In this document: positions 35,593 through 51,656 of the stretch, piece by piece | Numbering within the stretch: position 1 is the first letter of the stretch | How the letters are laid out: each line of letters opens with the position of its first letter | Origin: Tetrapyrgos nigripes | Taxonomy: Eukaryota; Basidiomycota; Agaricomycetes; Agaricales; Campanellaceae | Reading direction: 5' to 3' | Length of the DNA stretch: 64,000 nucleotides | Assembly: GCA_013368315.1 (NCBI GenBank) | Contig: JAACJM010000049.1 | Location: 62,001 to 126,000, forward strand | Position numbers and translations under genes: made by a program | Notes under the pieces: generated by a model | What the model saw: only the letters and a program-made list of their open reading frames with translations | Told to the model about the DNA's origin: nothing | Databases searched by the model: none

Positions 35593-37182
35593 TCATCCCT
35601 TGACCATCTCAACCAAATCAATCAACTGTCCTCCACTCTTCAGCGCAGCTTCTATAAACGCTACATCCTTCAACGCCTCCTCCGGCTTTCCTACAGCCAC
35701 ATCACCATGACCCTCACACGCATCAAAGAAACTCTTAAACTCTCCTTCCACACCTTTACTCGGAAAACTATAAACCTCTTCGTTCTCCTCTTCCACTTTA
35801 TCCGTCTCCTCATCCTTCTTAACTACCCTACGCAGCTTAATCTCAAACCCTGGTCCCTCGTTCCCATCCTCAGACGTAAACGGCGCAGAGTTGATCGAAA
35901 TATAGCCTTCAGTACCCGTGATGAGGATGTTATCTGCAGGTGGTCTTGAAGGTAGTGGGGAAGCGAAGGTCATTTCGACAAGACCGTGGATGGACTCTGA
36001 GGAAGAGGTTGAGGAGGCTTGAACCACGGAGTGAATTGTATCATGTGGCATGAGATAATCCTTGGTCAGAGAGGAGAAGCCCACTATGCTCGTTATCTTG
36101 AAAGAAGACGGCGAGAGGATCGTTCGCATCGCAGCGAGGGTATGCACGCCTCCGTCGAGAAGAAAACCGCCTTGATACTGTAATGAAAGTTGGATTTGAG
36201 AATTAGAACAAAATACGTAGTGCGCACTCACCTCGGGTACAGTCCTCCAAGGCGTCTGATACCACTGACTCGTCTTATCAATATAATTAAACACAACCAC
36301 CTTGAAAAAAGCTATCTTCCCAATCTTCCCCTCTTTCACAAGTTCCCCGACTTTAATATACACATCCTCGCATTCGAAGTTCTCCGCAATACGCCACACG
36401 AGACCCTTGTTGATGTATTGCGCCGCGTCTTTGATAAGCTGCAATCCAGATTTAACGTCTGCACCGATAGGTTTCTCACTAAGGACGTGTTTCCCAGCAG
36501 CGAGACATTTTAGAATGATAGAAGGCTGGATGGTGATCGGAAGGACGATGATGACAGCGATGATGTCAGAGCGAGAGAGTAAGGCATCGAGATTTCCTTT
36601 GAAATTGCTATCATTTGTCATGGAGGACTCGGAAGAGTCAGTCGCATTCGAATTCGAAGAGGGTACATCGAAATAAATGTCCGGTTGGTGGTTAAGGGAT
36701 TTCACAACCACGCTTGCTAATTCTCGTGCGCTTTTCTCAGAACGGGAGTAGATAGCTCTGAGAGGAGGTGGTGGTACAGAAGATTTTCCGAGGGAGACGA
36801 GAGCAGGTACGTAGGCTGGACCACGACCACGACCACGTCAGTATCATAGTACCCAGGACAGGTGCAGTTCCGGATCCAATTCCGGGACGTTCGAGAGATT
36901 TGAGGTTCGAGATGTATGTCCATAGAATTGATTTATGTCGTGAAGACAACCGAGAGTCAGATCATCAACAAAGAATGTTCAGAGAGAAAGCCCCAGCGGT
37001 GGTGTCGGGTAGGTATGAGTCGGGAGAATTTTCGGAGATCAGTCAACCAACGCAATATACAGCCAGAATGGCGGTTGAGTAAGCAAGTACAGTAAGTAAG
37101 TAGGTGGACAAAGAAGGTAAGTAACGTGCTCACCCTGGGTAGCAAACAATCCAGCTCCCAGAATGGCTATGCCTTGAAGCAT
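35593..37182 (-). CDS. Gfo/Idh/MocA-family NAD(P)-dependent oxidoreductase
   Basis: Three exons, 37134-37182, 36232-36815 and 35593-36177, give 405 residues. The N-terminus MLQGIAILGAGLFATQAYVP contains the GxGxxA Rossmann dinucleotide-binding loop, then LRAIYSRSEKSARELA. The family lysine is in GKHVLSEKPIGADV, and the C-terminal substrate domain starts after WRTVPEYQGGFLLDGGVHTL, with the expected G-G-x-H motif. Length and motif order fit this family of sugar/inositol-type dehydrogenases and related reductases; the substrate cannot be told. No signal peptide, so probably cytosolic. It is transcribed divergently from the GH1 beta-glucosidase with about 495 bp between the start codons, so the two may share a promoter. 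Confidence 0.88.
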
Positions 37183-37617
37183 ATTGTCTGCTAGTGGAGG
37201 AGGAGGAGGAGAATGGAAATCAATTGCGAAGAAACCAGATGGATCGTCGTATAAATTCAAACTCCGCTTCCCGAAAAAGACCAGAAAAGCGATCACGTGT
37301 ATTTGACCGACATTTTTCCGCTTTCTTAGTCTAGACCTTGCGTCCAAACACTCGGTTCTGCCGCTCTTTCCTCTTTCCAGCGGGCCACTAATGTACCCAG
37401 GCAATCACCGCCATGACGGCCCATTGTATCGTTTGCTTCTTACTCTCTTTATCTTCTCCTGGATGTCTGAATAAGTATCCAATGCTCCATTCAGTCGACG
37501 ATCCCTCTCGGTAAAACATACACCACGGCGTATTCTCGGATTACCCCAATCACCTATTCGAACAACGTGAGACGTCGACGTGATTTCGGAGTAATTTTTA
37601 GCTTTAAAGCAGCTTAA

Positions 37618-41448
<3,831 letters not shown>

Positions 41449-42262
41449 GCAAGTCATGATGGATGCGCAATGGCAATGCCAAAGAGGAAATAAAAAAGAA
41501 CTGGTTTGTGGACTCTAGCCATACACCCGTTCAGTTCTGAGAATGCTTACTTCTCAGGTTATCATTGGTTCACTATAGTTGCTTCCCCGATTCTTCTTTA
41601 CGGCTTTACGATTTCTTCTCGCATTTTCGACCTCCCTTAATACCACTCGACCCCGACTCTCATCGAGGAAACTCCGACGCCGCCCGCCGTCACAGTATTG
41701 TACAATTTCTAATCCTTCATCTTCATCGATCCTTCTTAACTGTACAGTACAACCGTCATACTGATGTCTGCTTACACTTGTTTTCTTGTCTTCAATCTTA
41801 TCTGGTTCTATCCGTGTATGTACTTACTAGTGTCTCTACTCTGCCTTTCTCGGTCGAGTCACCACTGTGGCTAGACTTTACTTAGTTCACCCTTTTCTTA
41901 CACTTACTTTTACTTGTCGTGTATAGTATAAGTTATCTGATCATGAATCGTAGACTGGTTTGGTTTCTTGGTTTCTCCCTGCCGGCGAAAACCTAGTCTG
42001 GACGGACTGCTGTGGATCTTCAGCCTCCTTACTGAAATCTTGAACTGTTTTCGTGAGAGGGTGCTGACTCGGAAGATGAGACGTCCGATAGATACTAATA
42101 GAAGCACTAGTAATGAACATGAGGCAGGAACGATCACTCACGTTACAGATATTGAGTCTGACATGGACATGGCTAGGAGTGTACATTGTTCTGGATGACG
42201 ATTACTGAGATCATTCAGGCACTCGTTTAAATATTTGATACCCATGAAAAGACTCGAGTAAG
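41449..42262. other. Intergenic, pyrimidine-rich, no gene recognised
   Basis: 3' flank of the GH1 gene; plus-strand C/T-rich open frames have no recognisable motif. Confidence 0.4.
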
Positions 42263-42398
42263 AATCACGCCGAAGATACAAAAATATCCGCTCGACAGAA
42301 AGGCGTACGAAAACACATTTTTGTACAGATATATCCTATATCAGAACAATAATGTCATCTATCCGTCGAGCGGATATTTTTGTCTTCTCGGCGTGAAT
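42263..42398. mobile_element. Fold-back (MITE-like) element, 136 bp
   Basis: Terminal inverted repeats of 36 bp, 42263-42298 and 42363-42398, match at 31 of 36 positions; the core ACAAAAATATCCGCTCGAC is identical in both arms. The 64-bp interior is AT-rich and non-coding. No obvious target-site duplication. Could also act as a transcribed hairpin. It lies about 460 bp upstream of the hydrophobin start. Confidence 0.6.
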
Positions 42399-42785
42399 GC
42401 CAGGCAATTGAAGTAATTGGGTTCTAGGCTTTGTCCAGACTACATATATGTGCAGACATATCGCAGGAATAAATGCCGATCGTCCTTGACGTCGTCTGAG
42501 AACAACATCTGGAAACGTCTTGAATCATCAAAGATAGGTACAATGATACCAATAGAAGGATGCTGAGGCTTGAATGGGTAAGTGCGTCAGTGGCACCAGA
42601 GTGACATTGTTATGTCAGGAACTTGATTATTTTCAATGCAAGAACAACACTGAAGAATGCTATGGACGTCATTGTTTAGATTTCTGCCAGCCCGGTATTC
42701 AACGCGAACACGTCGATGACGTTCTCCAAGTATTGTCTACCCAGCCAGTATTACCAGGAACCAGCGTCAGCTCGATTCTGAGGGG

Positions 42786-42793
42786 TATAAAAA
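42786..42793 (+). promoter_or_regulatory. TATA box of hydrophobin gene
   Basis: TATAAAAA within GGGGTATAAAAACCCTCCC, 63 nt upstream of the ATG. Confidence 0.65.
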
Positions 42794-42855
42794 CCCTCCC
42801 TCAAGACTCCATTTCTTCATTCGAAAACCACTCTCATACTTCCTTGGTTATCATC

Positions 42856-43297
42856 ATGCAACTCACTCTCCTCGCTTCCATCGCCACTCTCGCTACCCTT
42901 GCGGCTGCCACAATCCCAGCAAGCCAGTGCACGACTGGTCCGATTCAATGCTGCAGTAGCGTCCAACCTGCTTCTAGCGATGCAGTATCCAAAGTGCTCG
43001 CTACCATCGGCGTCGTCTTGCAGGACGTCAACGTCGATGTTGGGCTTACTTGTTCGCCTATCTCTGTTATTGGTGTCGGTGGGAACTCTTGGTGAGTACT
43101 CTACGTGTCTCTTTAATTAAAGGACGGGATGTCCTGACATGCTTTGCAGCTCTGCTTCCCCAGTCTGCTGTGAAGACAAGACTTTTGGTAACGAGTTTTC
43201 CATACCTTTAACATGGCGTGTCACTTTGCTGATGATTATATTTTTTATAGCGCCTCTCGCTGCCATCAACTGCGTCCCCGTTGACCTCAATCTCTAA
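42856..43297 (+). CDS. Class I hydrophobin
   Basis: Exons 42856-43091, 43150-43187, 43251-43297; 106 residues. The signal peptide is MQLTLLASIATLATLAAATIP. Eight cysteines follow the hydrophobin pattern: C-x6-CC (QCTTGPIQCC), about 32 residues, C, 12 residues, C-x5-CC (CSASPVCCED), 12 residues, C (AINCVPVDLNL). The spacing is of class I type, common in mushrooms. Secreted protein that self-assembles at air-water interfaces on hyphae, fruit bodies or spores. A strong TATA box lies upstream. Both introns sit between cysteine codons as usual for this family. Confidence 0.95.
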
Positions 43298-46200
43298 TTG
43301 TGGGATGTCTTTAGCGGTGTATGGAAGTCTCGATGCAATTGGCTGTTTTAATTTGTTACTCGGAGATGTACTACGTACAGTGGGGGGAACTCTGAACTTT
43401 GTTTTTTTGTCTTGAATCTGAATCTCTGCGGACGCAGTCAGTGCTTTGAGAGTGTATCGAAGGACTGAACGCGTATATGACGTCATTAATCTTCCCAGAC
43501 TGGCATGAACGTGAATAGGGGTCATTCGTTCTGTAGCGCGCTCTGACTTCAGCCTCTCGAGCCCCGCCTTCAAGTTCTCTATCTTACCATATACTATTGC
43601 ATAATAATGCAGCTGGACAATAGGTAGCCCGTATTTGTAAGTATTCGTAAAGTATCCTTTGCGTTGCTCTTTTCTTATCCAAAAATAATACTTACCGTCC
43701 GTCGGTAATACTTTGGTATGTAATATTAATCACCTTCCTCAAAAGCTCTCGCTGGTTTACAAGTTTACAAAATGATATTCATCTCCGGCTAAGAAATAGA
43801 CTAAGGTGTGTCGACCTCGATGAACCTAACTGTGAAAGAAAGAAAGAACGAGAGGAATAGAAGGTGGTATTAATAAATGAATTCTGTGGTAGCTGACACC
43901 CTGTCGGACCTCGGATGAAACGTGCGCTTTAGGTTCGAGTAACGTCGGCGGGAAACGCAAGCTTAGATCCTGGACTCGTGTATCAACAAAACCGGCAACC
44001 TCGGTCCTGATATGAATCATGCCCCTATCTTATGTGTAGTATGGTATACTGACTCAACATAGTCGAGCCATCTCCAACGTAGGGGGTAGTTTGTGCAGCC
44101 TTCTGAGCTTGAAAAAAATTCATAGAGATTCCCTGATGCAGGGTGCTTGTATGTGCGATGTGCATTGCGGCATGGTTGATCAGATCTTATGGACACATGG
44201 CAGCAGTATATAAGTAATGATGTTGAGGCTTTAGAAGTGCCTATTTGCAATGGCAACACCCACTGTCTGCTACTCAACCAAGGTACCGGGTAATGTAGGA
44301 TGTGGGCAGAATTTTCCCCGAAAAATGACTGCCGGTCTCCGGTAAGCTTACGGATTACTTTCCACTCTGAAAGGTTGTTTAACGTTCAATGATATTACGG
44401 AGATATACTCAACGCATGGATTGGAGTGCTGTAGAGATGGCAATGCCAAACAATGACGGATAGAGATGTTTGATAGCTATAAATAAAGGGGGGGTCTTTT
44501 ATTTTCCGCTACTTTCAGCTATCTCTCGAAGTTACTACTTCTAGGTAATTATCAGTTAAATAGCGGATTGTATTTGAAATTATCTGACAACCGTTTTCCT
44601 GATGTGAGTGCATGGAAGATGAGTTAGATTATCCATTTAAGTTGTCCAAAGCAAGAATATGCTAACAAGCCATTAGAGCTGAGGGTAGCGAATGAAGTCA
44701 GGAGTGGCACTTGGGAAACGCGCATGAGACGATGTTAAATAGAGGATTGATTATTATAGCAAATGAATTTGAATGTTGGGAGCATACACAAGTAGAAGGA
44801 TAGATAGATATGTATAGTAGGTGAGATAGAAAATACCAGTATGTCTCAAAGATGATAATCAAGTATCATCAGCTTCATCATCAGCTTCCCGGCTCCGAGT
44901 CACCCGATGCTGACGACTTTTTGCTAGTATGAAGTCCGCTCTTCAAGGGTGGGAGATATTCAGGCAAATGTCAGTCAAGCTGGAAACCTTCTAAAATACG
45001 TATTTATTTATTCTGAGTAGTCTTTTGAATTAAGAGTCCTTCTTTTCTATTTATCCTTTATACCCTTCTAATATTCTCTCAGACCTCTACAACATTGCGA
45101 CGTCTGGCCGCTTGGCACAAATTATGCTAATTAAGAGGTGATTATAGGTATTCACGTCAATAATGATGTGAAATCAGCTGCAAATTGCTTGATTCACCCA
45201 GTATTGATAAGGTCAAAAGACAAGCTATAAGAATACAAATGAAGGGGGTACTGAACTTCGAAGAATTAAAAGATAACAAAATAAGGTATGGACTTCAGAC
45301 CCATTTTTTCTGATAGACTGGAAGTCTAGAGATGTATCGTGGTCAGAAGAAAGAAGGGAAGGATATTGCTGTCAAGATGGGCCTTCGGACGGAGTCGCGG
45401 AAGGAAGGGGTTGTAACCGTCAGGTCAGGGTCGCTCGAGCTCCAAGTGAAAAAGTCACACCTGGTCCATGCACACTGTAGTAACGATGGCAAGCAAACTA
45501 TTCGTCAATGCTCAAGCGCTCAAGGACATGACGACTTTGAGATATTCACCTGGATGGCTAGCGTGACGACAGTGGCGCGAGGTCTACAAGCCAGATAGAG
45601 GTATCGGATACGGGACCGAAGTTCCGAAGTTACCGGACGTGTGGCACGCGAGTCCAGGATCTAAGCTTGCGTTTCCCGCCGACGCTAGTTCGAGGAAGCG
45701 GAGATAAACGTATCTGACATCATTGACTGGTCCTGTTTGGCAAGACCTTCATGGTCTAGACCATCCCGCACCTGCTCGACTAATTCCCATTCTCGAGTTC
45801 CTATTACATACAGTAACATCGGGTTGCCTCCCGGACCCCGAGCGTATCAGTCCTTGGTCCCAGCCCGGGTAATACACTCCTCCTCCTTCATCCTCACTGT
45901 CAAAACGACAGGTACTCATTTTTGTGTATACGCAGGCTATGCCTCGGTCGTGCCTGTGAACTCGGAATTGTGGAAGCCGTGAAGCCGTGAAGCCCGTCAC
46001 GGTGATCTAAACCTTTCTCAAGGCGTTCTTCCTGCCAACTTCGTCCTTGCTATCTCCAAGGTGACAACGATCCCGAAGAAATGATAAAAGATTAAATGAA
46101 GATTAGATGGCAGACAGGTGCCAGAACTTTCATTATAGCCTAAATCCTTCGCAAACTATAGACTCATAGGCTTTTTCGTTTCCAGCAAGATTTCCATGGC

Positions 46201-46634
46201 CAGTCTTCCTAAAATCTCGCAAAATCTCTACGCAAGGCTACGCAAACTGCTAATGCAAACTCGGCAATTGATCCTCCTACTTACATGCTTACCGTCACAC
46301 GACGATCAATCCGGGAGCTTTCTATCCAGTGTACACTAGTCAACTCCCGTCTTCGGCCTTCGGCCTTCGGTCACAGAACTCATAGAAGCAAACGGAGAGG
46401 ATTGAAAGAAGTCAAGGTTTTGGACAGGTGCAAAGACACTTGTCATGAGAAGGCACAGGCCCATCCAGATGGAGAATTAAAATCGCGGAAAATGCATGGA
46501 AAACCGAGCTACTTATACTCGGACAACTTCTTCAAGGGCGGAGCTCAAAAATCCTTTTTGCAACCACCGCGACAGACCCCCTAAGTTGCATATCCAGCAA
46601 ATCCTCAACGTTATCGGCATCAGCGTTAGACGCA
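43298..46634. other. Long gene-poor stretch of about 3.3 kb
   Basis: Partly AT-rich (44.4-45.3 kb). No open frame here (for example 45332-45598 or 46285-46584) shows a family motif, signal peptide or convincing splice structure. No transposon ends found. Confidence 0.4.
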
Positions 46635-48807
46635 ATGGACTCTGACACGAAGAGAAACAGGAAAGGGGAGCATGAGGGTCTCAGAGTCGAGGTGAACCAG
46701 GTTTCGGTGGACAGAATGGCGTCAAAGTTGGAGGAGGAGGATATTCCTGACGTAGAGATCAACACAATACTACCGAGAGAGCAACAGCGATTTGACGGAG
46801 GGTTCAATGCGTGGTCTACAGGTGCGTTGTCCACTAAAAATCTCTCTCTCTTCAGTTACTGACGCGTATCCATCTACAGTTGCCGGTGCATGGCTCGCCC
46901 AATTTTGCGTCGTTGGGTTTCCTATGTCTTTTGGTGCTACTGGAGCGTTCTATACTAGAGATTTTCTCTCTCAGTATACGTCGTCGGAGATCGACTGGAT
47001 AGGTGCCTACACGATTCCTTCTAGATCGTTGCTCAATATCGATACTTAAACGCGTTTTCCAAAGGCTCTATACAACTATGTCTCATGTTCATTCTTGGTT
47101 TTGCAGTCGGTCGAGTGTAAGACCACAAGTAATTTTGACGCGTCCCAACCTCACGCTACGCCTATCTTAGGTTTGACGCCGGATACTTCCATGCTATAGC
47201 CATCGCCGGCTCAACGATGTTTCTTTTTGGGTCCGTTTTCCAAACCTCCTCCAATGTTTGTTCAAAGTAACTCATCTTTCCCACTATACAGCATATTTAT
47301 GCTCTCTCTCGCAAACCAAGGCCAATACTACCAAGTCTTCCTCTCACAAGGCCTGGCACTCGCTATAGGAAGTGGCTTGATCTACATCCCCTCTTCATCC
47401 GTAGTATCGCACCACTTCCAACAACGAAGAGCCTTGGCCATGGTACGTTTTTCATCTCCGTGCCCTTGCTCCGAGGCTCATTCAAATTCGCGCATATATG
47501 CGTCTTATTTCCTCACCAGGGCTTTATAACCACAGGTAGCGCCATCGGAGGGTTCTTCTTTTCCACCATCTTCAGTCACTTCCTTGACCCAGGCTCTACT
47601 GATACTATCGGATTCGCATGGGGCGTCCGCATTGGAGGGTTCATATCCCTAGTTTGCCTCGTCCTCGCTAATTTTCTTATGAAGACGAATTATCCGCCGA
47701 CGGCGAGACTCGGACCTACTAGTATCCAACCAAAACGTTTTACCAACGGTACCCAATTACCGGGTGTAGGATCTTCGACTTCCTCGTCGTCTGTATCCTC
47801 ATCCTCGCATTCGCATCGTTCCAAAACACAATCTCAGTCTCAAGCTGAACCCAAACCCAAGCCCAGACCAGGAACCCTCGCTTTCATCTTGTCCCTCCTC
47901 CTCAACCCATCATACTCCCTCAACCTCTTTATCGCCTTCCTCGTTGGTCTCGCATCCTACGTTCCCCTATTCTCAATCGAACTGTTCGCTTCCACACCTC
48001 CCCAATCTGAATCGATCTCTCCTTCAATCCGTCCTTGGCTTTTAGGGATAATGAACCTGAGTAGTGTGCTAGGCAGAGTTTTTCCTGGGTTGATCGTCGA
48101 TTTGGTTAACACGCGTGCCTCTGTGCAGAGAAACGGAAATGGGATCGGGGCCCAAAATGTGATTTTCATCGTATTTGGGATATGTATGGGAGTTTCGGGT
48201 GTGGTAGCGTTGATGATGCCGCTATGTACAAACACTGCGACGATTGTAGTGTTTTGTGTGCTTTATGGAGGGTTTCAAGGGTCTGGTGAGCATTTACACG
48301 TATGTCCTTTTCTTCAGACACTGACCAACTACCTTTTCTCTTCCTCTTCTCACAGCAACCGCCTTATTCATCCCATCCGTCATCTCCCTCACCAAAGACA
48401 TGTCAACAGCCGGAGTCAGTATAGGCGTCGCCACCGTCCCTCTAGGAATCGCTCTACTCGTCGGAACTCCCATCGCTGGTGCAGTCGTTCAGCGTCCGAA
48501 AAGTTTGGATTCAAATCCAGATTGGTGGGCTGGGTCGGTGTATGCTGGGGTTATACTTTTGCTTTCATCGGTTCTGCTTTTTGTGATACATTTTCTGGAA
48601 GGAAGGAGGTTGAGGAGGGAGGGGAGGCCGAGGGGAAGGCTGAGAGGGACAAGGAGATGGCTGAGCATGAGAGTGGGCATGGCGAAGGGCGCGAATCTGA
48701 AGGGAGCGGAGAGGCTGGAACGGGAGCTCGCTGGTTCAAGAGGTATAGAGAGGGAGTTGACAGTGGCAGAGAGGGTTTTGAGATGGAAGGGATCCCAAGG
48801 TGAATGA
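46635..48807 (+). CDS. MFS transporter, monocarboxylate-porter-like
   Basis: Seven exons: 46635-46821, 46880-47002, 47065-47116, 47171-47230, 47292-47442, 47520-48285, 48356-48807; 596 residues. After a charged cytosolic N-terminus the protein enters with DGGFNAWSTVAGAWLAQFC, the start of the fungal MCT family of the major facilitator superfamily. Membrane segments include LCLMFILGFAVG, FHAIAIAGSTMFLFGIFML, LALAIGSGLIYIPSSSVVS, then a Ser/Lys-rich central loop, and a second set ending VYAGVILLLSSVLLFVIHF. The C-terminal tail is very Arg/Glu-rich and longer than usual. Substrate unknown; monocarboxylates or riboflavin-like solutes are typical for the family. Confidence 0.85.
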
Positions 48808-49520
48808 CTCGGCGTCAACGGCGCATGCATGTGTGTTTGTTTTGATTTGATTGGCTTGAACGCATCGCGTTGTATTGCAGAGCCTGAGAAGCTTCTCATA
48901 GTACTTGTACATACCCAGTAGCTACTCTACATTACTTGTCGCATATTTTTGATGAGACGCGACGCGTCGACGACTCGACGTGTGTACCGTGTGATGTGCT
49001 TACACGTGTTACGTGTCATTATCACAAGTGATGTGGTCACACGTGTTTCGCGTCACTTTTCCTTTGTTACTAATGTTAGCGTTTGTCATCTCTGCTCATC
49101 ACCACCGTTGCTGGCCGTCCTCTCTACGTCTTCTGGACAGCCATAGACACCACGACCGGGCTACTTGTCATTGGTGATATACGTGTAAAGCATATGACAG
49201 ACTTCTAGCGTGCGCGTAAGGCTCCCGCTGATTCCCATAACCGCCATGTTTTCCCTTTGTTCCATGTTCAGTCAGCGCCAGTCAGCTCCAGTGTCCTTGT
49301 AATGCCGTATTTGGGTTTTCATTTCTGACCTTTACGGTCCGATTATCTATCTGATAGAATTATGAGAGAAGACCTGAGAAGACACTTCTTTTTCGATGAT
49401 ACATTCGTAATGGACATTATCTCGATCATAATCACTTTTTACGATAAGCCTCGCACTTGGTGGCGAAATGCACTAACCGTGAAGAGTGAACTCAGCTTCA
49501 TGCCAGTGTTCCTCGAGAGG
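48808..49520. other. Intergenic, upstream of the OYE gene
   Basis: Contains two ACACGTGT palindromes (49002-49009 and 49039-49046) in a cluster of ACGTG words, possible bHLH/bZIP sites. No gene seen. Confidence 0.4.
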
Positions 49521-49527
49521 TATAAAA
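49521..49527 (+). promoter_or_regulatory. TATA box of OYE gene
   Basis: TATAAAA within GAGAGGTATAAAAGCC, 91 nt upstream of the ATG at 49612. Confidence 0.6.
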
Positions 49528-49611
49528 GCCACCATTGTTCCCTTAAAACTATCATTAACATCCTTCCGACATCTTTCTACCAAGACAACCAACCTTCTAT
49601 ACTACTATTAG

Positions 49612-51304
49612 ATGGCCTCAGCAAACGTATCCGCTCTTCTCAAACCTGTCAAGATCGGTCCATACACCGCTCGCAACCGCATCTTCATGTCCGCTCTGAC
49701 GAGGAATCGTTCAGTCCCTACGAGCGTTCCAAACGAGGTGAATGTGGAGTACTATAGACAACGCGCCAGGAGCGCAGGACTCATTGTCACCGAAGGAGTT
49801 CTTATCACTCAACAAGGGTGAGTTCCATATCTAGCTAGCCCTTTGACACCTTGTATTCTCCGTCGATTTCTGCTTCTGGATAAATTTTCCCGCAAGTTCA
49901 TGTGGCGCACATCCGATGATCTTGCTATTCCTTTCGTTCTTCTTTATTTCTTTTCGATGTACGACCTGCTGATGCACGTTCATTGTACAGAACCGAATGG
50001 CCCCATGCCCCTGGGCTTTGGTCTCGTGAACAGGTCGAGGGGTGGAAAAAGGTCACTGACGCCGTCCACGCTGAAGGTGGATTGGTTTATGCGCAGGTAA
50101 GGAGGTCTGTCATTTGGGCGCATTGTGACTCTCACTTACTAGTTTTTCTGTCTTACCTTTATCTTATAGCTGTGGCATTGTAAGTAATCCCCCTCACTGC
50201 AACTCATCCCCGGGATACTAATTACTACTATCTTTTCCTAATCAGGTGGTCGTGTCTCCCACCCCAAAGCTCCAGAACAGATTGCTGCTGGTGTACCAGT
50301 CTACGCTCCTTCAGCCATTTCTGCTCGTGGAGGCAAGTTCAGACACATCCCTGGTGAACCCAACGCTACATACGTCACAGTACGTTTTCTCCTGTCCCTT
50401 AAGCCTCTTTCATCGTACTCACTTATCTCCTAATATCATTAGCCCACCGCCATTGACGACCCCAAGAAACTCATCGCTTTATTCAAGAAAGCTGCTATCA
50501 ACGCAAAGGAAGCTGGCTTTGACGGCGTAGAAATTCATGGAGCAAACGGATACCTTATCTCCCAGTTTTTAGAGACTGGTTCGAACCAAAGGACTGATGA
50601 ATACGGAGGGTCAACGGAAAACAGGACGAGATTCGCTTTGGAGACTCTTAAAGAGGTGATTGACGTCTGGGGACCTGAGAGGGTTGGGATCAAGTTGAGT
50701 CCTGCGGGTGGATATAATGATATGGGTGCGTGTTATTCTTCGTCGTACTCTACAACTGACTAAATTAATGCTTAATCATATAGGTATGCCCCTTGACGAT
50801 GCAAAGGAAACTTACTCCTACCTCACCACCGAAATCGACAAACTTGGCATCGGCTACATCACCTTTGCCCGCTACGGCGAAGCTCTCGACCCTGTCATAG
50901 ACGGCAAAAAACGTGCTACCGTTCACGATGTCGTAGGCACCTACACTCCTCTCGTCAAAAACCCAAACACAGCCGTCCTCGTTAACACGGGATACACAGC
51001 CGAAGAAGGAGCTCAAGCTGTCGAACAAGGAACCGCCGCAGCTGTGGTTTATGGAATGAACTGGATCGTTCATCCTGATTTCGCCAAGAGGATTCAGGAT
51101 GGGAAACCATTGGATGGGTTCCAGAGGTTGGATATGATGGGGTTGTATGGGCATTATCCGCCGTATCCGCATACTGAGGATTTGTTCAAGGGAGAGAAGT
51201 TGGCCAAGTTGAAGGAGGATCTGAAAAAGGGGTATACGGACTATCCTGATGCAGACGCCGCTGTGCCAGACGCTCAGGATGTTCCCATCAAGGTGGGGGC
51301 TTGA
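49612..51304 (+). CDS. Old yellow enzyme family FMN ene-reductase
   Basis: NAD(P)H:flavin oxidoreductase that reduces activated C=C bonds; the natural substrate is unknown. Six exons: 49612-49817, 49991-50096, 50170-50179, 50246-50379, 50443-50725, 50784-51304; 419 residues. FMN-barrel signatures: LKPVKIGPYTARNRIFMSAL at the start, SAGLIVTEGV, YAQLWHCGRVSHP, the substrate-binding His/Asn pair in GVEIHGANGYLISQF, TDEYGGSTENRTRF, and the phosphate-binding AVEQGTAAAVVYGMNWIVHP. Exon 3 is only 10 nt and supplies LWH of the conserved LWH-x-GR motif. Length and motif order are complete. Confidence 0.92.
50170..50179 (+). other. 10-nt micro-exon of the OYE gene
   Basis: CTGTGGCATT flanked by ATCTTATAG and GTAAGT. 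It is needed to read AQLWHCGR; skipping it would shift the frame. Confidence 0.8.
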
Positions 51305-51656
51305 TCATGAAGAATATGGCGAATTTCGCAGAATCGAAATCACTCAGGTTGTACAATAGATATACTAGAATTACATTCTTCCTCAAACTTCATCAGACCA
51401 TCAGACATATTTCAGCTGGTTTAACAACATCCAACACGATGCATTTGCCCTGTATTAGTCTGAATGATCCATGTGCAGACAGTGAGTATAAGATGGAGAA
51501 ACGGATCCAATGTCCTTGTCAAACTGACGGCGGTGCAGAAAGCTTAGAAGCTTACGTCCACCAATACTGCTTTGATACTGCTCTTATACCTCTTTCGTTC
51601 CACCTGCTTCTTGTCAACACCGGACGCCCGTCCTAGTCCACAAAGGTGTGAAGGCA
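51305..51656. other. Intergenic; 5' border of tandem unit A
   Basis: From about 51501 the sequence matches 53852 onward (ACGGATCCAATGTCCTTGTC), marking the shared promoter region of the tandem pair. Confidence 0.5.
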
